Assembly: GCF_021390395.1 (NCBI RefSeq)
Contig: NZ_JAJUWT010000024.1
Coordinates: forward strand, 1-64,000
Length of the DNA stretch: 64,000 nucleotides
Source: Saccharothrix sp. S26
Lineage (GTDB): Bacteria > Actinomycetota > Actinomycetes > Mycobacteriales > Pseudonocardiaceae
Direction: 5' to 3'
Shown: positions 43,922 through 53,000 of the stretch, in pieces
How the letters are laid out: each line of letters begins with the position of its first letter
How positions within the stretch are numbered: position 1 is the first letter of the stretch
The notes under the pieces: model-generated
Seen by the model: only the letters and a program-made list of their open reading frames with translations
Told to the model about the DNA's origin: nothing
The model's database searches: none
Position numbers and translations under genes: made by a program

Positions 43922-43927
43922 CACCAT
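43922..43927 (+). promoter_or_regulatory. weak -10 box of a possible leaderless promoter (response regulator)
   Basis: CACCAT lies six bases before GTG 43934. It has one mismatch to TANNNT, and there is no Shine-Dalgarno sequence. Confidence 0.35.
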
Positions 43928-43933
43928 GGGGGC

Positions 43934-44632
43934 GTGGACAAGGGCACTTCGGTTCGGCTGCTCGTGGTGGACGACGAGCCGCACATCGCGGACCTCGTGG
44001 CGACGGTGGCGCGGTACGAGGGATGGCAGGCGGTGACCGCGGGCAGCGGTGAGGCGGCGTTGCGGGCCGCGGAGGACTTCCGGCCCGACATCGTGGTGCT
44101 CGACCTGATGCTGCCCGACCTCGACGGCTTCACCGTGCTGGACCGGCTGCGGTCGGCCGGGGCGATGGTGCCGGTGGTGTTCCTCACCGCGCGGGACGGC
44201 ACCGCGGACCGGGTCGCGGGGCTCACCCGCGGCGGTGACGACTACCTGGTCAAGCCGTTCTCGGTGGAGGAGCTGATGGCACGGCTGCGGGCCGTGCTGC
44301 GGCGCTCGACCGGGCCCACGTGGAAGCGGTCCGTGCTGAAGGTGTCCGACCTGGCCCTGGACGAGGACACCCGCGAGGTGCGCCGGGGCGGGAAGCTGGT
44401 CACGCTCACGCCCACCGAGTACGAGCTGCTGCGCTACCTGATGCGCCGCTCGCCCGCCGTGCTGACCAAGGCGCAGATCCTCGACCACGTCTGGGAGTAC
44501 GACTTCGGCGGCCGTTCCAACGTGGTCGAGCTGGTCGTCTCGCACCTGCGGCGCAAGCTGGCCGACGGCGGTGAGCCGCTGATCCACACCGTCCGCGGCG
44601 TCGGGTACGCGCTGCGCCGAGCCGCGCGGTGA
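43934..44632 (+). CDS. OmpR-family response regulator
   Basis: A 232-residue two-domain regulator. Receiver: acidic pair VVDDEPHI near residue 11, phosphoacceptor Asp in VVLDLMLPDLDG near 54, Thr in FLTARD near 82, and Lys in YLVKPFS near 104. DNA-binding winged helix: LTPTEYELLRYLM to VVELVVSHLRRKL and VRGVGYALR at the end. GTG 43934 begins VDKGTSVRLLVVDDE; an ATG six codons upstream is possible but overlaps the -10 box. It overlaps the kinase gene by four bases. Confidence 0.95.
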   Translation: MDKGTSVRLLVVDDEPHIADLVATVARYEGWQAVTAGSGEAALRAAEDFRPDIVVLDLMLPDLDGFTVLDRLRSAGAMVPVVFLTARDGTADRVAGLTRGGDDYLVKPFSVEELMARLRAVLRRSTGPTWKRSVLKVSDLALDEDTREVRRGGKLVTLTPTEYELLRYLMRRSPAVLTKAQILDHVWEYDFGGRSNVVELVVSHLRRKLADGGEPLIHTVRGVGYALRRAAR

Positions 44633-46026
44633 CGCGCCGCCGCCTGCGCCTGGGCACCCGCCTCGCACTGGGCCTGGGCGCGCTGGCGCTGGCGGTGTTC
44701 GCGGTCGTCGGCACGGTGATGGCCCGCAGCATGCAGGAGTACCTGGAGCACCGGCTCGACGCGTCCATGGAGAGCACGCAGGTCTCGCTGAAGAAGGACT
44801 TCGCCGACAGCGGCACGGTCAAGGGCAAGGCGTACGGCTGGTACTCGGTCGTCTACGACGTGCGCGACGGCACGGCGACGCCGAAGAACCGCGAAGACCT
44901 GCCCGCCGACGCCGACGAGCTGGCCGCCGTGGCGCTCGCGGTCGACGGCCGCTCGCCGGTGTACCGGACCGAGTACCTGCGCGGCGACGGCACGTACCGG
45001 CTGCGCGGGTGCGCGGTGTCCGACGGCGTGGTGCTGGTCAGCGCGGCCCCGATGAACGACATCACCACCACGGTCCGGCAACTGGTGATCGTGGAGGTGG
45101 CCGCGTTCCTGCTCGCGCTGATCGCGTTCGTGGTGATCGGCCGGGCGGTGCTGCGGCGCGGGTTGCAGCCGTTGAGCGACATGGCGCGCACCGCGCACGA
45201 CATCACCTCGCACGACCTGACCGACTCGGCCCGGCTGCCGGTGCGCGCCGAGGGCGGCAACGGCGGCGTGGAGGTCGAGGAGCTGCGCACGGCGTTCAAC
45301 ACGATGCTGGACCACATCGACACGTCGCTGGCCGCCCGCACGGCCGCCGAGCAGCGGTTGCGGCGGTTCATCGCGGACGCCTCGCACGAGCTGCGCACGC
45401 CGTTGACCTCGATCCGGGGTTACGCGGACCTGTTCCGGTACGCGGCGGCGAACGCGCCGGCCGAACGCGAGGCGCACCTGGAGAAGCTGCGGTCGGAGGC
45501 GGCGCGGATGAGCGTGCTGCTGGACGACCTGCTGCTGCTCGCCCGGCTGGACGCCGCGGAGGTGGAGACGCCGTTGCGCCTGGCCGAGGGCGACCTGGTG
45601 GCGTTGGCGCGGGAGGCCGCGGACGCCTTCCGGGTCGCCCACCCCGCGCACCCGCTGGCGCTGACCGTGCCGGACGGGCCGGTGCGGGCGGCGTTCGACC
45701 CGCTGCGGCTGCGGCAGGTGGTCGACAACCTGCTCACCAACGCGGCCGTGCACACCCCGGCGGGCACGTCGGTCTCGTTCACGGTCTCGGTGCGCGAGGG
45801 GTCGGCCGTGCTGCGCGTGGCCGACACCGGCCCGGGCATCCCGGCCGCCGACCGGTCGCGCATCTTCGACCGGTTCTACCGGGTGGACGACTCGCGCACG
45901 CGCGACCGCGGCGGCAGCGGGCTGGGGCTCGCGGTGGTGCACTCCCTGGTCGCCGCGCACGGCGGCACGGTGGAGCTGACCAGTCGGCCGGGCTCCACCG
46001 CCTTCACCGTGACGCTGCCCCGCTAG
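44629..46026 (+). CDS. sensor histidine kinase
   Basis: A 465-residue membrane kinase. TM1 near 10-32, an extracellular sensor of about 115 residues, TM2 near 147-168, HAMP, then the H-box ADASHELRTPLTSIRGYADLF near 250 with the phosphoaccepting His. N-box DNLLTNAAVHTP, G1 VADTGPGIP and G2 GGSGLGLAVVHSL form the ATP lid. It signals to the regulator whose gene it overlaps. The signal is unknown. Its stop overlaps the convergent aldo/keto reductase stop, with no terminator between them. Confidence 0.95.
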   Translation: MTRRRLRLGTRLALGLGALALAVFAVVGTVMARSMQEYLEHRLDASMESTQVSLKKDFADSGTVKGKAYGWYSVVYDVRDGTATPKNREDLPADADELAAVALAVDGRSPVYRTEYLRGDGTYRLRGCAVSDGVVLVSAAPMNDITTTVRQLVIVEVAAFLLALIAFVVIGRAVLRRGLQPLSDMARTAHDITSHDLTDSARLPVRAEGGNGGVEVEELRTAFNTMLDHIDTSLAARTAAEQRLRRFIADASHELRTPLTSIRGYADLFRYAAANAPAEREAHLEKLRSEAARMSVLLDDLLLLARLDAAEVETPLRLAEGDLVALAREAADAFRVAHPAHPLALTVPDGPVRAAFDPLRLRQVVDNLLTNAAVHTPAGTSVSFTVSVREGSAVLRVADTGPGIPAADRSRIFDRFYRVDDSRTRDRGGSGLGLAVVHSLVAAHGGTVELTSRPGSTAFTVTLPR

Positions 46027-47051
46027 CCCGCGTTCGAGGACTCCGCCCACAGGTCGATGCCCGAGTCGACCGCGTGCACGTCGATCTTCGCCAGCTCGTC
46101 GTCGGTCAGCGGCGGGCCGTCCAGGGCGGCGACATTGGCCTCCAACTGGTCGACGCTGCTCGCCCCGATGAGCGCCGACGTGACCCGTTCGTCCCGCAAC
46201 GCCCAGGTCAGGGCGAGCTGCGCGAGCGACTGGCCGCGTGAGGCGGCGATCTCGTCCAGCGCCCGCACGTGCGCCAGGGTCGCCTCGCTGAGCAGCTCCT
46301 CGCTCAACGACTTGCCCTGCGTGGCGCGCGAGCCCGCTGGGACGCCGTCGAGGTACTTGTCGGTCAGCATCCCCTGCGCCAGGGGCGAGAACGCGATGCA
46401 GCCGACGCCGAGCTCGCCCAGCGCGTCGAGCAGGTCGTTCTCGATCCACCGGTTGAGCATCGAGTACGACGGCTGGTGGATCAGCAGCGGCACGCCGGCC
46501 GTGCGCAGCAGCTCCGCCGCCTCACGGGTCTTGGTCGCCGAGTAGGACGAGATGCCGACGTAGAGCGCCTTGCCCTGCTGGACCGCGCTGACCAGCGCGC
46601 CGACCGTCTCCTCCAGCGGCGTGTCCGGGTCGAACCGGTGCGAGTAGAAGATGTCGACGTAGTCGAGGCCGAGCCGGGACAGCGACTGGTCCAACGAGGA
46701 CAGCAGGTACTTGCGCGAGCCCCACTCCCCGTACGGCCCCGGCCACATGTCGTAGCCCGCCTTGGTGGAGATCACCAGCTCGTCGCGGAACGGCCGCAGG
46801 TCGTCGGCCACCATCCGGCCGAAGTTGACCTCCGCCGAGCCGTAGGGCGGCCCGTAGTTGTTGGCCAGGTCGAAGTGCGTCACGCCGAGGTCGAACGCCC
46901 GGCGCACGATCGCCCGCCCGGTCTCGTAGGGCCGGTCGTCACCGAAGTTGTGCCACAGCCCGAGCGACACGGCGGGCAACCTGAGCCCGCTGCGCCCGCA
47001 CCGCCGATAGGTCATCCGGTCGTATCGAGAGGCGTCTGGGAGGTAGGCCAC
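46023..47051 (-). CDS. aldo/keto reductase, YghZ/glyceraldehyde-3-phosphate reductase type
   Basis: A 342-residue AKR of family 14. N-terminal YRRCGRSGLRLPAVSLGLWHNF is typical. Catalytic Asp and Tyr in FDLANNYGPPYGSAE near 62; Lys in VISTKAGYDM near 98; His in FYSHRFDPDTP near 138. NADPH-binding SSVDQLEANVAAL is near the C-terminus. The E. coli relative reduces L-glyceraldehyde 3-phosphate and methylglyoxal, so detoxification is likely. GTG 47051 was used; an ATG at codon 13 (MTYRRCGRSGL) is the likely alternative because homologues often begin there. Confidence 0.92.
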   Translation of the reverse strand: MAYLPDASRYDRMTYRRCGRSGLRLPAVSLGLWHNFGDDRPYETGRAIVRRAFDLGVTHFDLANNYGPPYGSAEVNFGRMVADDLRPFRDELVISTKAGYDMWPGPYGEWGSRKYLLSSLDQSLSRLGLDYVDIFYSHRFDPDTPLEETVGALVSAVQQGKALYVGISSYSATKTREAAELLRTAGVPLLIHQPSYSMLNRWIENDLLDALGELGVGCIAFSPLAQGMLTDKYLDGVPAGSRATQGKSLSEELLSEATLAHVRALDEIAASRGQSLAQLALTWALRDERVTSALIGASSVDQLEANVAALDGPPLTDDELAKIDVHAVDSGIDLWAESSNAG

Positions 47052-47076
47052 CTGCCCACCTTGGCACGCGCGGCTG
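47045..47076. repeat. 32-bp direct repeat, copy 1
   Basis: It covers the first codons and upstream region of the aldo/keto reductase. The second copy, at 47778-47809, matches at 30 of 32 bases (sequence beginning AGGCCACCT and ending CGCGCGGCTG). Confidence 0.85.
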
Positions 47077-47129
47077 CTGTCCGCGGCTCGAACCGAGCGC
47101 GTCCCGGCCCGAGCCGCGAGCTTGTGCCC

Positions 47130-47663
47130 CTACCTTCCGAGGCTCAAGCTCACGCGTCCCGACTTGGCGTCCTCGACCTTGTACGACACCTTCCCCCGGT
47201 GCGACACCTCGACCTGGTAGATCTCGTCCCCGAGCGGCACGTTGCCCACCGTGAACTCGAACACGCAGGAGCCCGCCGAGTACTGGGCGTTGTACAGCCG
47301 GCCGAGTCCGACCGCCTTGCCGGCAGCGTCGTAGACGGTGACCTGGGAGCCTTCGTAGATGTCGTCGTACCCGCGGTAACCGGCGCACTCGCCGCTGGAC
47401 GTGACCGAGGTCACGCCGTCGTTGAGGCTCAATGTGCCTCTCAGCTCGAACGCGGTAGGCACGAACGTGGATGTCGCCGTGACGGGTGCCGCAGTGCTGT
47501 CACCACCTCCGAACGCCCACACCGCACCGGCGATCACGAGGACGCCGGCGATCACGGCACCGAACACCACGGCCACCTTGCGTCCCGATACCGCCACCGG
47601 GACGGGTGTCGGTTCGACGCTGGGAGCGGCAGGTAACGCGGGCGGCTGATCAGGCTGGGTCAT
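47130..47663 (-). CDS. membrane-anchored hypothetical protein
   Basis: A 177-residue protein: a Pro-rich cytoplasmic N-terminus of about 27 residues, one membrane helix (VAVVFGAVIAGVLVIAGAVW near 30-50), then an extracellular domain of about 120 residues with two Cys (CAGYRGYDDIYEGSQVTVYD and SCVFEFTV) that probably form a disulfide. The repeated beta-strand pattern suggests a small sandwich. Proteins of this shape are frequent in actinobacteria and lack known roles. ATG 47663 was chosen; GGAG lies nine bases upstream. Confidence 0.8.
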   Translation of the reverse strand: MTQPDQPPALPAAPSVEPTPVPVAVSGRKVAVVFGAVIAGVLVIAGAVWAFGGGDSTAAPVTATSTFVPTAFELRGTLSLNDGVTSVTSSGECAGYRGYDDIYEGSQVTVYDAAGKAVGLGRLYNAQYSAGSCVFEFTVGNVPLGDEIYQVEVSHRGKVSYKVEDAKSGRVSLSLGR

Positions 47664-47777
47664 GGCGGTTCTCCGAGGCGGTGGCGGCTCTGTGCCGGCT
47701 TGTCGCGCGTCGCCCACTCGGCGTTACGCCGCTCCGCCACATGCCATCGGAAGAGAACCGTTCGTGCTGACGGCGTC

Positions 47778-47809
47778 AGGCCACCTCCCCACCTCGGCAC
47801 GCGCGGCTG
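47778..47809. repeat. 32-bp direct repeat, copy 2
   Basis: A near-identical copy of 47045-47076 within the 290-base gap between the hypothetical membrane protein and the VWA protein. The rest of that gap (47664-47955) shows no gene or clear promoter. Confidence 0.85.
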
Positions 47810-47955
47810 CCGTTTGCCGGGTAGGGGGAGGGGACGAAGTTGCTCTTTTCGGACCGTATTCGGCCGATCGCCCCATCATCCGCCAGGTGTGCCCGGACAC
47901 CGCTGTCCGAGCGCCCGGACCCCTGCGTCCGGACGTGCGAGCGAAAGAAGAACAG

Positions 47956-49554
47956 ATGAGACCCTCACTCAGACGCGGCGCGCTGGTGGCCGTCGCCGCC
48001 CTGACCGCGTCCGCCGTCCAGCTCACCTCGCCCGCGGTCGCCGCGCCCGCGCCGGTGGCCGCGCCGTGCGGCCCCCTCGACGTCGCGTTCGTCCTCGACG
48101 ACACCGGCAGCATGGGCGGCGCGATCGCCAACCTCAAGACCGGCATCAACTCCATCGTCGGCGACGTGATCACCGCGTCGGGCGGTGACTACCGGCTCGG
48201 CCTGGTCACGTTCAAGGACAACGTCACCGTGCACGCGAACTTCGCGCCCGGCAACGCGGCGGCGGTGACGAACTACGTCACCAACAGCCTCGCCGCGGGC
48301 GGTGGCGGCGGCGAGCCGGAGGCGTCCGACGAGGCCCTGAACACGGTGGTGAACACCCTGCCTGCGGCGGGCCGGCCGCAGAACGTCGACTTCAGCGGCG
48401 CGTGGCGGTCGAACGCGACGAAGTTCGTGGTGCTGGTGACCGACGCCCGGCCTGGCGGGTTCGACGACGCGCACACCGCCGCGGACGTCACCAACGCCGC
48501 CCAGCGGGCGAACGACGCGCTCGGCAAGGGCATCAAGATCTCGCCCGTGTACGTGCCGACGTCCTCGGCCTTCACCGCGACGATCACGCCGATCATGCAG
48601 AACTACGCCACGACGACCGGCGGCGTGTCCACGCAGACGACCTCCACGGGCGCGGGCACGGCGGACGCGATCCGCAAGCTGCTGTCGGACTGCCGGCAGA
48701 CCGACGTGTTCATCCGCGACCAGGTCACCGACTCCGGCGCCGAGCCCAACCCGAACGGCACGGTGTGGAACAGCCCGGACATCAAGGTCTGCCCGACGCA
48801 GGCGGACTGCGCGGGCATCCAGCCCGTCGCCGGCGCGACCAACTACATCCACGTGAAGCTGAACAACACCTCGGGCCTGGGCACGAGCACCGGCACGCTC
48901 AAGGTCTACCGCACGCCCGCCGGCGGCGGCACGACGTGGAACAACGCCACCAACGGCGACTGGATCTACATCGGCGAGGAGACGCTGTCGGTGCCCGCGG
49001 GCGGCGCGGTGGCGAAGATCCCGTGGCCGAACATCCCTGGTCCGGGCCACTTCTGCCTGCTGGCGCGCTGGGTGTCGGCGACGGACCCGATGACGTTCGC
49101 CGAGGGCTCGAACACCGCGTTGAACACCAAGAACAACAACAACATCGCGTGGCGGAACTTCCAGACCGTGCGCGGCAAGGTGTTCGAGCCGGTGAAGTCC
49201 TGGTTCACCCTGGGCAACGCGACCGGGCGCGACGCCAAGACCGACCTCGTGCTGACCGGTGAGAAGCCGGTGGCGGGCACCGTGGTGATCGACCTCGGGC
49301 CGCGCCTGTTCGAGCGCTGGCGCGCCGCGGGCGGCCAGGCCGCGGGCCTCAAGCAGGTCGGCGAGACCGCGTTCCAGTTCGACCCGAAGCGGTCGGCGTT
49401 GATCGGCGTGCCGTTGCAGCCGGGTGAGCGGTTCACCGCCGAGCTCACGTTCACGCCGGAGGCACCGGGCGAGTACCTGACCAACCTGGTCCAGTTCATC
49501 GACGGCGAGGACCACGGCGGCGTGGCCTACCAGGTCATCACCGACCGGGGCTGA
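47956..49554 (+). CDS. secreted von Willebrand factor A-domain protein
   Basis: A 532-residue secreted protein. Signal peptide 1-29 (ends PAVAAPAP). VWA domain from about 40 to 260: the MIDAS motif is DVAFVLDDTGSMGG (a D-x-T-x-S form, where DxSxS is more usual), with the later Asp in VVLVTDARPGG. The C-terminal half, after a disulfide-containing linker (CPTQADC), looks like beta-sandwich domains. Such proteins bind metal and adhere to partners; the partner is unknown. The ATG at 47956 gives a good signal peptide; the open frame upstream does not look coding. Confidence 0.88.
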   Translation: MRPSLRRGALVAVAALTASAVQLTSPAVAAPAPVAAPCGPLDVAFVLDDTGSMGGAIANLKTGINSIVGDVITASGGDYRLGLVTFKDNVTVHANFAPGNAAAVTNYVTNSLAAGGGGGEPEASDEALNTVVNTLPAAGRPQNVDFSGAWRSNATKFVVLVTDARPGGFDDAHTAADVTNAAQRANDALGKGIKISPVYVPTSSAFTATITPIMQNYATTTGGVSTQTTSTGAGTADAIRKLLSDCRQTDVFIRDQVTDSGAEPNPNGTVWNSPDIKVCPTQADCAGIQPVAGATNYIHVKLNNTSGLGTSTGTLKVYRTPAGGGTTWNNATNGDWIYIGEETLSVPAGGAVAKIPWPNIPGPGHFCLLARWVSATDPMTFAEGSNTALNTKNNNNIAWRNFQTVRGKVFEPVKSWFTLGNATGRDAKTDLVLTGEKPVAGTVVIDLGPRLFERWRAAGGQAAGLKQVGETAFQFDPKRSALIGVPLQPGERFTAELTFTPEAPGEYLTNLVQFIDGEDHGGVAYQVITDRG

Positions 49555-49562
49555 CCCCGTCC

Positions 49563-49599
49563 GGGCGCGGCCCGTGCCGAGCGGGCACGGGCCGCGCCC
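49563..49599. terminator. strong 16-bp hairpin terminator
   Basis: GGGCGCGGCCCGTGCC pairs perfectly with its complement at 49584-49599 across a five-base loop GAGCG, ten bases after the VWA stop. It also protects against read-through from the tRNA on the other strand. Confidence 0.92.
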
Positions 49600-49662
49600 G
49601 CTATGATCATGAAATCCGCCACCACGACCCCTGGTCTGCCCAGGTCGGGTCGAACGGCACGG

Positions 49663-49735
49663 AGCCGGTGGCGGGACTTGAACCCGCAACCTTTCGCTTA
49701 CAAGGCGAGTGCTCTGCCAATTGAGCTACACCGGC
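49663..49735 (-). tRNA. tRNA-Thr (anticodon TGT)
   Basis: A 73-base cloverleaf on the minus strand. The acceptor GCCGGTG/CACCGGC, D stem GCTC/GAGC and T stem GCGGG/CCCGC pair perfectly. The anticodon loop is CTTGTAA, so it reads ACA. The anticodon stem has four good pairs and one C-A mismatch at its top. The CCA end is not encoded. A CCTGG/CCAGG hairpin at about 49629-49644 may end the transcript. Confidence 0.95.
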
Positions 49736-49870
49736 TTGGCCCGGAGGCCGGGAACATCGTAAGCGCCCGCAGCGGGTGCCACCTGCGGCGAACGGTCTGC
49801 TCGCGGTGGGCCGGCGTTGGTCCGTCCGGAGGTCGCGGGTACCGTCCGGGTGGCCCCCGGAACCCGCAAA

Positions 49871-49900
49871 ACCGCTGGCCAGCGGTATCAACAGTGTTGA
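49871..49900. promoter_or_regulatory. two adjacent perfect palindromes before thrE-like gene
   Basis: ACCGCTGGCCAGCGGT (49871-49886) and TCAACAGTGTTGA (49888-49900) lie one base apart, about 116 bases upstream of the GTG at 50016. They are probable operator sites, but no regulator is adjacent. Confidence 0.45.
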
Positions 49901-50015
49901 ACGCACGGTGATCGAATCACCTGGTCCAGGTACCTCGTCCAGGGGTGGTGCAGGACACAGCCTCGAATGTGACACGGTCGGGCGTGGCGGGGGCGGACGA
50001 GGGAGGTGACGGCGG

Positions 50016-51353
50016 GTGCGGCTGTGGCGCCGGCGGGCGCGGCACACCGAGCGGGCGCGACCGGTCGAGGGACCGTCCCTCCCGGACGACTCGACCGTCC
50101 ACCTGGTGCTCGACCTGGCGCTGCGGGTGGGCGAGGCGCAGATGGCGGGCGGGGCCGGTGCGGCCGACGTGACGGCCACCATCCTGGCGGTCACCAGCGC
50201 GTACGGCCTGCCGCACACCGAGGTCGACGTGATCTACACGTCGATCACCGCCTCCTGCCACCGCGGCACGGAAGCCGCGCCCGTGACGTCCATGCGCGTG
50301 GTGCGGGGGCGCAGCGTCGACTACACCCGGCTCGCCGCCGTGGAGGACCTGATCCGGCGGATCACCTCCGACGGCGTCACGGCCGCGGACGCGTCCGCCG
50401 AGATCGAGCGGATCAGCCGCGCCGAGCACCCGTACCCGCGGTGGGTGGCCACGCTGGCGTGGGCGGGCATGGCGGCCGCGGTGGCGTTCCTGGTGGGCGG
50501 CGGTCCGGTGCCGGCCGCGACGGCGGCGCTGGTCACGGCGTTGATCGACCGGGTGGGCCGAATCCTCAACCGGCGCTCGCTGCCGTTCTTCTTCCAGCAG
50601 GTGGTGGGCGGCGCGCTGGCCACGGCGGTGGCGGTGGCGATGTACGCGACGGACCTGCTGCCGACCGTGCGGCCGTCGTTGTTGATCGCCACCGGGATCG
50701 TGGTGCTGCTGTCGGGCCTGTCGCTGGTCGGCACGGTGCAGGACGCCATCACGGGCTACAACGTCACCGCCGCCGGCCGCACGGTGGAGGTGGCGCTGCT
50801 GACCGCGGGCCTCATCGCGGGCATCGCGCTGACCCTGCGCGCCGGCGTGCAGCTCGGCGTGCGGACCAACATCGCCGACCCGCTGCCGCCGCTGATCTCG
50901 GACGTGCCGATGCAGTTCGCGGCCGGCGCGGCCACCTCGGCGTTCTTCGCCCTGGCCAGCTACGCCCCGGTGCGCGCGCTGCCGGTGGCCGCCGCCGCGG
51001 GCGCGGTGGGCACGGCCAGTTACGGCCTGCTCGCGCTCACCGGCACGAACGCCGTCGCGTGCGCCGCGGTCGCGGCCACCGTCGTGGGCTTCGGCGGCAA
51101 GATCGTCTCGCGTCGACTGCGCATGCCGCCACTGCTCGTCGCGGTGGCCGGGATGGTGCCGCTGCTGCCCGGCTGGACCACCTACCGGGGCCTGTACCAG
51201 CTGACCGCCGAGGGTGACGCGGCCGGCCTGTCGACCCTCGTGCTGGCCGCCGGCACGGCGCTCGCGCTGGCGAGCGGCGTCGTCCTGGGTGAACATTTGG
51301 GGCGTCCCGTCCGCACCGGCCTGGGCCGGCTCGCGGCCCGTTCCCGCCGCTGA
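50016..51353 (+). CDS. threonine/serine exporter, ThrE family
   Basis: A 445-residue membrane protein combining the N-terminal DUF1212 soluble domain (MAGGAGAADVTATILAVTSA, YTSITASCHRG) with ten or so helices, as in Corynebacterium ThrE, which exports threonine and serine. The conserved AEHPYPRWVATLAWAGMAAA segment precedes the first helix and GMVPLLPGWTTYRGLY lies near the C-terminus. GTG 50016 has GGGAGG nine bases upstream. It lies beside tRNA-Thr, but that is probably chance. Confidence 0.92.
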   Translation: MRLWRRRARHTERARPVEGPSLPDDSTVHLVLDLALRVGEAQMAGGAGAADVTATILAVTSAYGLPHTEVDVIYTSITASCHRGTEAAPVTSMRVVRGRSVDYTRLAAVEDLIRRITSDGVTAADASAEIERISRAEHPYPRWVATLAWAGMAAAVAFLVGGGPVPAATAALVTALIDRVGRILNRRSLPFFFQQVVGGALATAVAVAMYATDLLPTVRPSLLIATGIVVLLSGLSLVGTVQDAITGYNVTAAGRTVEVALLTAGLIAGIALTLRAGVQLGVRTNIADPLPPLISDVPMQFAAGAATSAFFALASYAPVRALPVAAAAGAVGTASYGLLALTGTNAVACAAVAATVVGFGGKIVSRRLRMPPLLVAVAGMVPLLPGWTTYRGLYQLTAEGDAAGLSTLVLAAGTALALASGVVLGEHLGRPVRTGLGRLAARSRR

Positions 51354-51508
51354 GGACCTGAACACGGCGTTTCCACGTGAGATCGCCCACCTGACGGACT
51401 TTCGTCAAGTCAACCCAGTGTGACGGGAGTGACGACAGGGCATCCAACCTGCGCGTTCCCACTAACCTCGACGGTGGGCGAGACGAATCCCTTAGGAGGC
51501 GCTACCCG

Positions 51509-52933
51509 GTGAGCAGCATTGGCGAGAACGGCGCGGATTTCCTGGTCGTGGCCAACCGCCTGCCGGTTGACCTGGAGCGCCTGCCCGACGGCACGCAGCG
51601 GTGGAAGCACAGCCCGGGCGGCCTGGTCACCGCCCTGGAGCCGTTCCTGCGCACGCACAGCGGCGCGTGGATCGGCTGGCCGGGCATCGCCGACGCCGAG
51701 GTCGACGCGTTCGAGGAGGACGGCCTCCAACTGCACCCCGTGACGTTGAGCGCCACCGAGGTCGCCGACTACTACGAGGGCTTCTCCAACGGCACGCTGT
51801 GGCCGCTCTACCACGACGTGGTCGCGCCGCCCGCGTTCCACCGGCGCTGGTGGAACGCCTACGTGCGGGTCAACCAGCGGTTCGCCGACGTGACGGCGAA
51901 GGTCGCGGCCCAGGGCGCCACGGTGTGGGTGCAGGACTACCAGCTCCAACTGGTGCCGGCCATGCTGCGCGAGCTGCGCCCGGACCTGCGCATCGGCTTC
52001 TTCCTGCACATCCCGTTCCCGCCGGTCGAGCTGTTCATGCAGCTGCCGTGGCGCACGGAGATCATCCGCGGCCTGCTGGGCGCGGACCTGGTCGGCTTCC
52101 ACCGGCCCGGTGGCGCGCAGAACTTCCTGTGGCTGGCCCGCCGCCTGGTCGGCCTGGAGCCCAGCCGCGGCGCGGTCGGCGTGCGCACCCGGCCCGGTGT
52201 CGTCCAGGTCGGCGACCGCACCGTCCGCGTGGGGGCATTCCCGATCTCTATCGACTCGGCGGGCTTGGACGCGCTCGCACGCGACAAGGAAGTCCAAAAA
52301 CACGCGAAGCAAATTCGCGAAGACCTCGGGAATCCGAAGAAGATCTTGCTCGGTGTGGACCGCCTCGACTACACCAAGGGCATCGACGTGCGCCTGCGCG
52401 CGCTGCACGAACTGCTCGCCGACGGCCGCGTGGACCCGGGCGAGGTCACCATGGTGCAGCTCGCCACGCCCAGCCGCGAGCGCGTCGAGCACTACAAGCA
52501 GATGCGGGGCGAGATCGAGCAGGCGGTCGGCCGGATCAACGGCGAGTTCTCCACCGTGGGCCACCCCGTGGTCCACTACCTGCACCAATCGGTCAACCGG
52601 CGGGAGCTGACCGCCTTCATGACCGCCGCCGACGTCATGGTCGTGACTCCGGTGCGTGACGGGATGAACCTGGTCTGCAAGGAGTACGTCGCCACGCGCT
52701 ACGACCTCGGCGGCGCGCTGGTGCTCTCCGAGTTCGCCGGCGCGGCGGCCGAACTGACGAGTGCCTTCCTCGTCAACCCCCACGACCTCGACGGCGTCAA
52801 GAACGCCTTGGAAGCCGCCCTCACGCTCGATCCGGCCGAAGGCCGCCGTAGGATGCGCGCGCTGCGCCGCCAAGTCCTCACGCACGACGTCGACCGATGG
52901 GCTCGATCGTTTCTTGATGCCTTGGGCGCGTAG
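51509..52933 (+). CDS. otsA: trehalose-6-phosphate synthase OtsA
   Basis: A GT20 enzyme that joins glucose from UDP- or ADP-glucose to glucose-6-phosphate. 474 residues. LVVANRLPV at the N-terminus, VWVQDYQLQLVPAMLRE near 130 (catalytic Asp), FFLHIPFPPVELF near 157, ILLGVDRLDYTKGIDVRL near 285 (Arg and Lys of the donor site), and RDGMNLVCKEYVA near 380. GTG 51509 has AGGAGG nine bases upstream. Codons between about 52262 and 52345 include AAA, CAA, ATT and AAT, which are rare here. It precedes the OtsB-GH15 gene by 67 bases. Confidence 0.97.
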   Translation: MSSIGENGADFLVVANRLPVDLERLPDGTQRWKHSPGGLVTALEPFLRTHSGAWIGWPGIADAEVDAFEEDGLQLHPVTLSATEVADYYEGFSNGTLWPLYHDVVAPPAFHRRWWNAYVRVNQRFADVTAKVAAQGATVWVQDYQLQLVPAMLRELRPDLRIGFFLHIPFPPVELFMQLPWRTEIIRGLLGADLVGFHRPGGAQNFLWLARRLVGLEPSRGAVGVRTRPGVVQVGDRTVRVGAFPISIDSAGLDALARDKEVQKHAKQIREDLGNPKKILLGVDRLDYTKGIDVRLRALHELLADGRVDPGEVTMVQLATPSRERVEHYKQMRGEIEQAVGRINGEFSTVGHPVVHYLHQSVNRRELTAFMTAADVMVVTPVRDGMNLVCKEYVATRYDLGGALVLSEFAGAAAELTSAFLVNPHDLDGVKNALEAALTLDPAEGRRRMRALRRQVLTHDVDRWARSFLDALGA

Positions 52934-53000
52934 TTCGCGATCTGAATCAGTTCAGATCACATTCCACCGACCTTGTCCCACCGAGCATTGAGGAGGGGCG

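Noticed and set aside
49663..51353. Functional link between tRNA-Thr and the threonine exporter
   Set aside because: They are on opposite strands, with an unrelated gap and no T-box or shared regulatory sequence; adjacency alone is weak.
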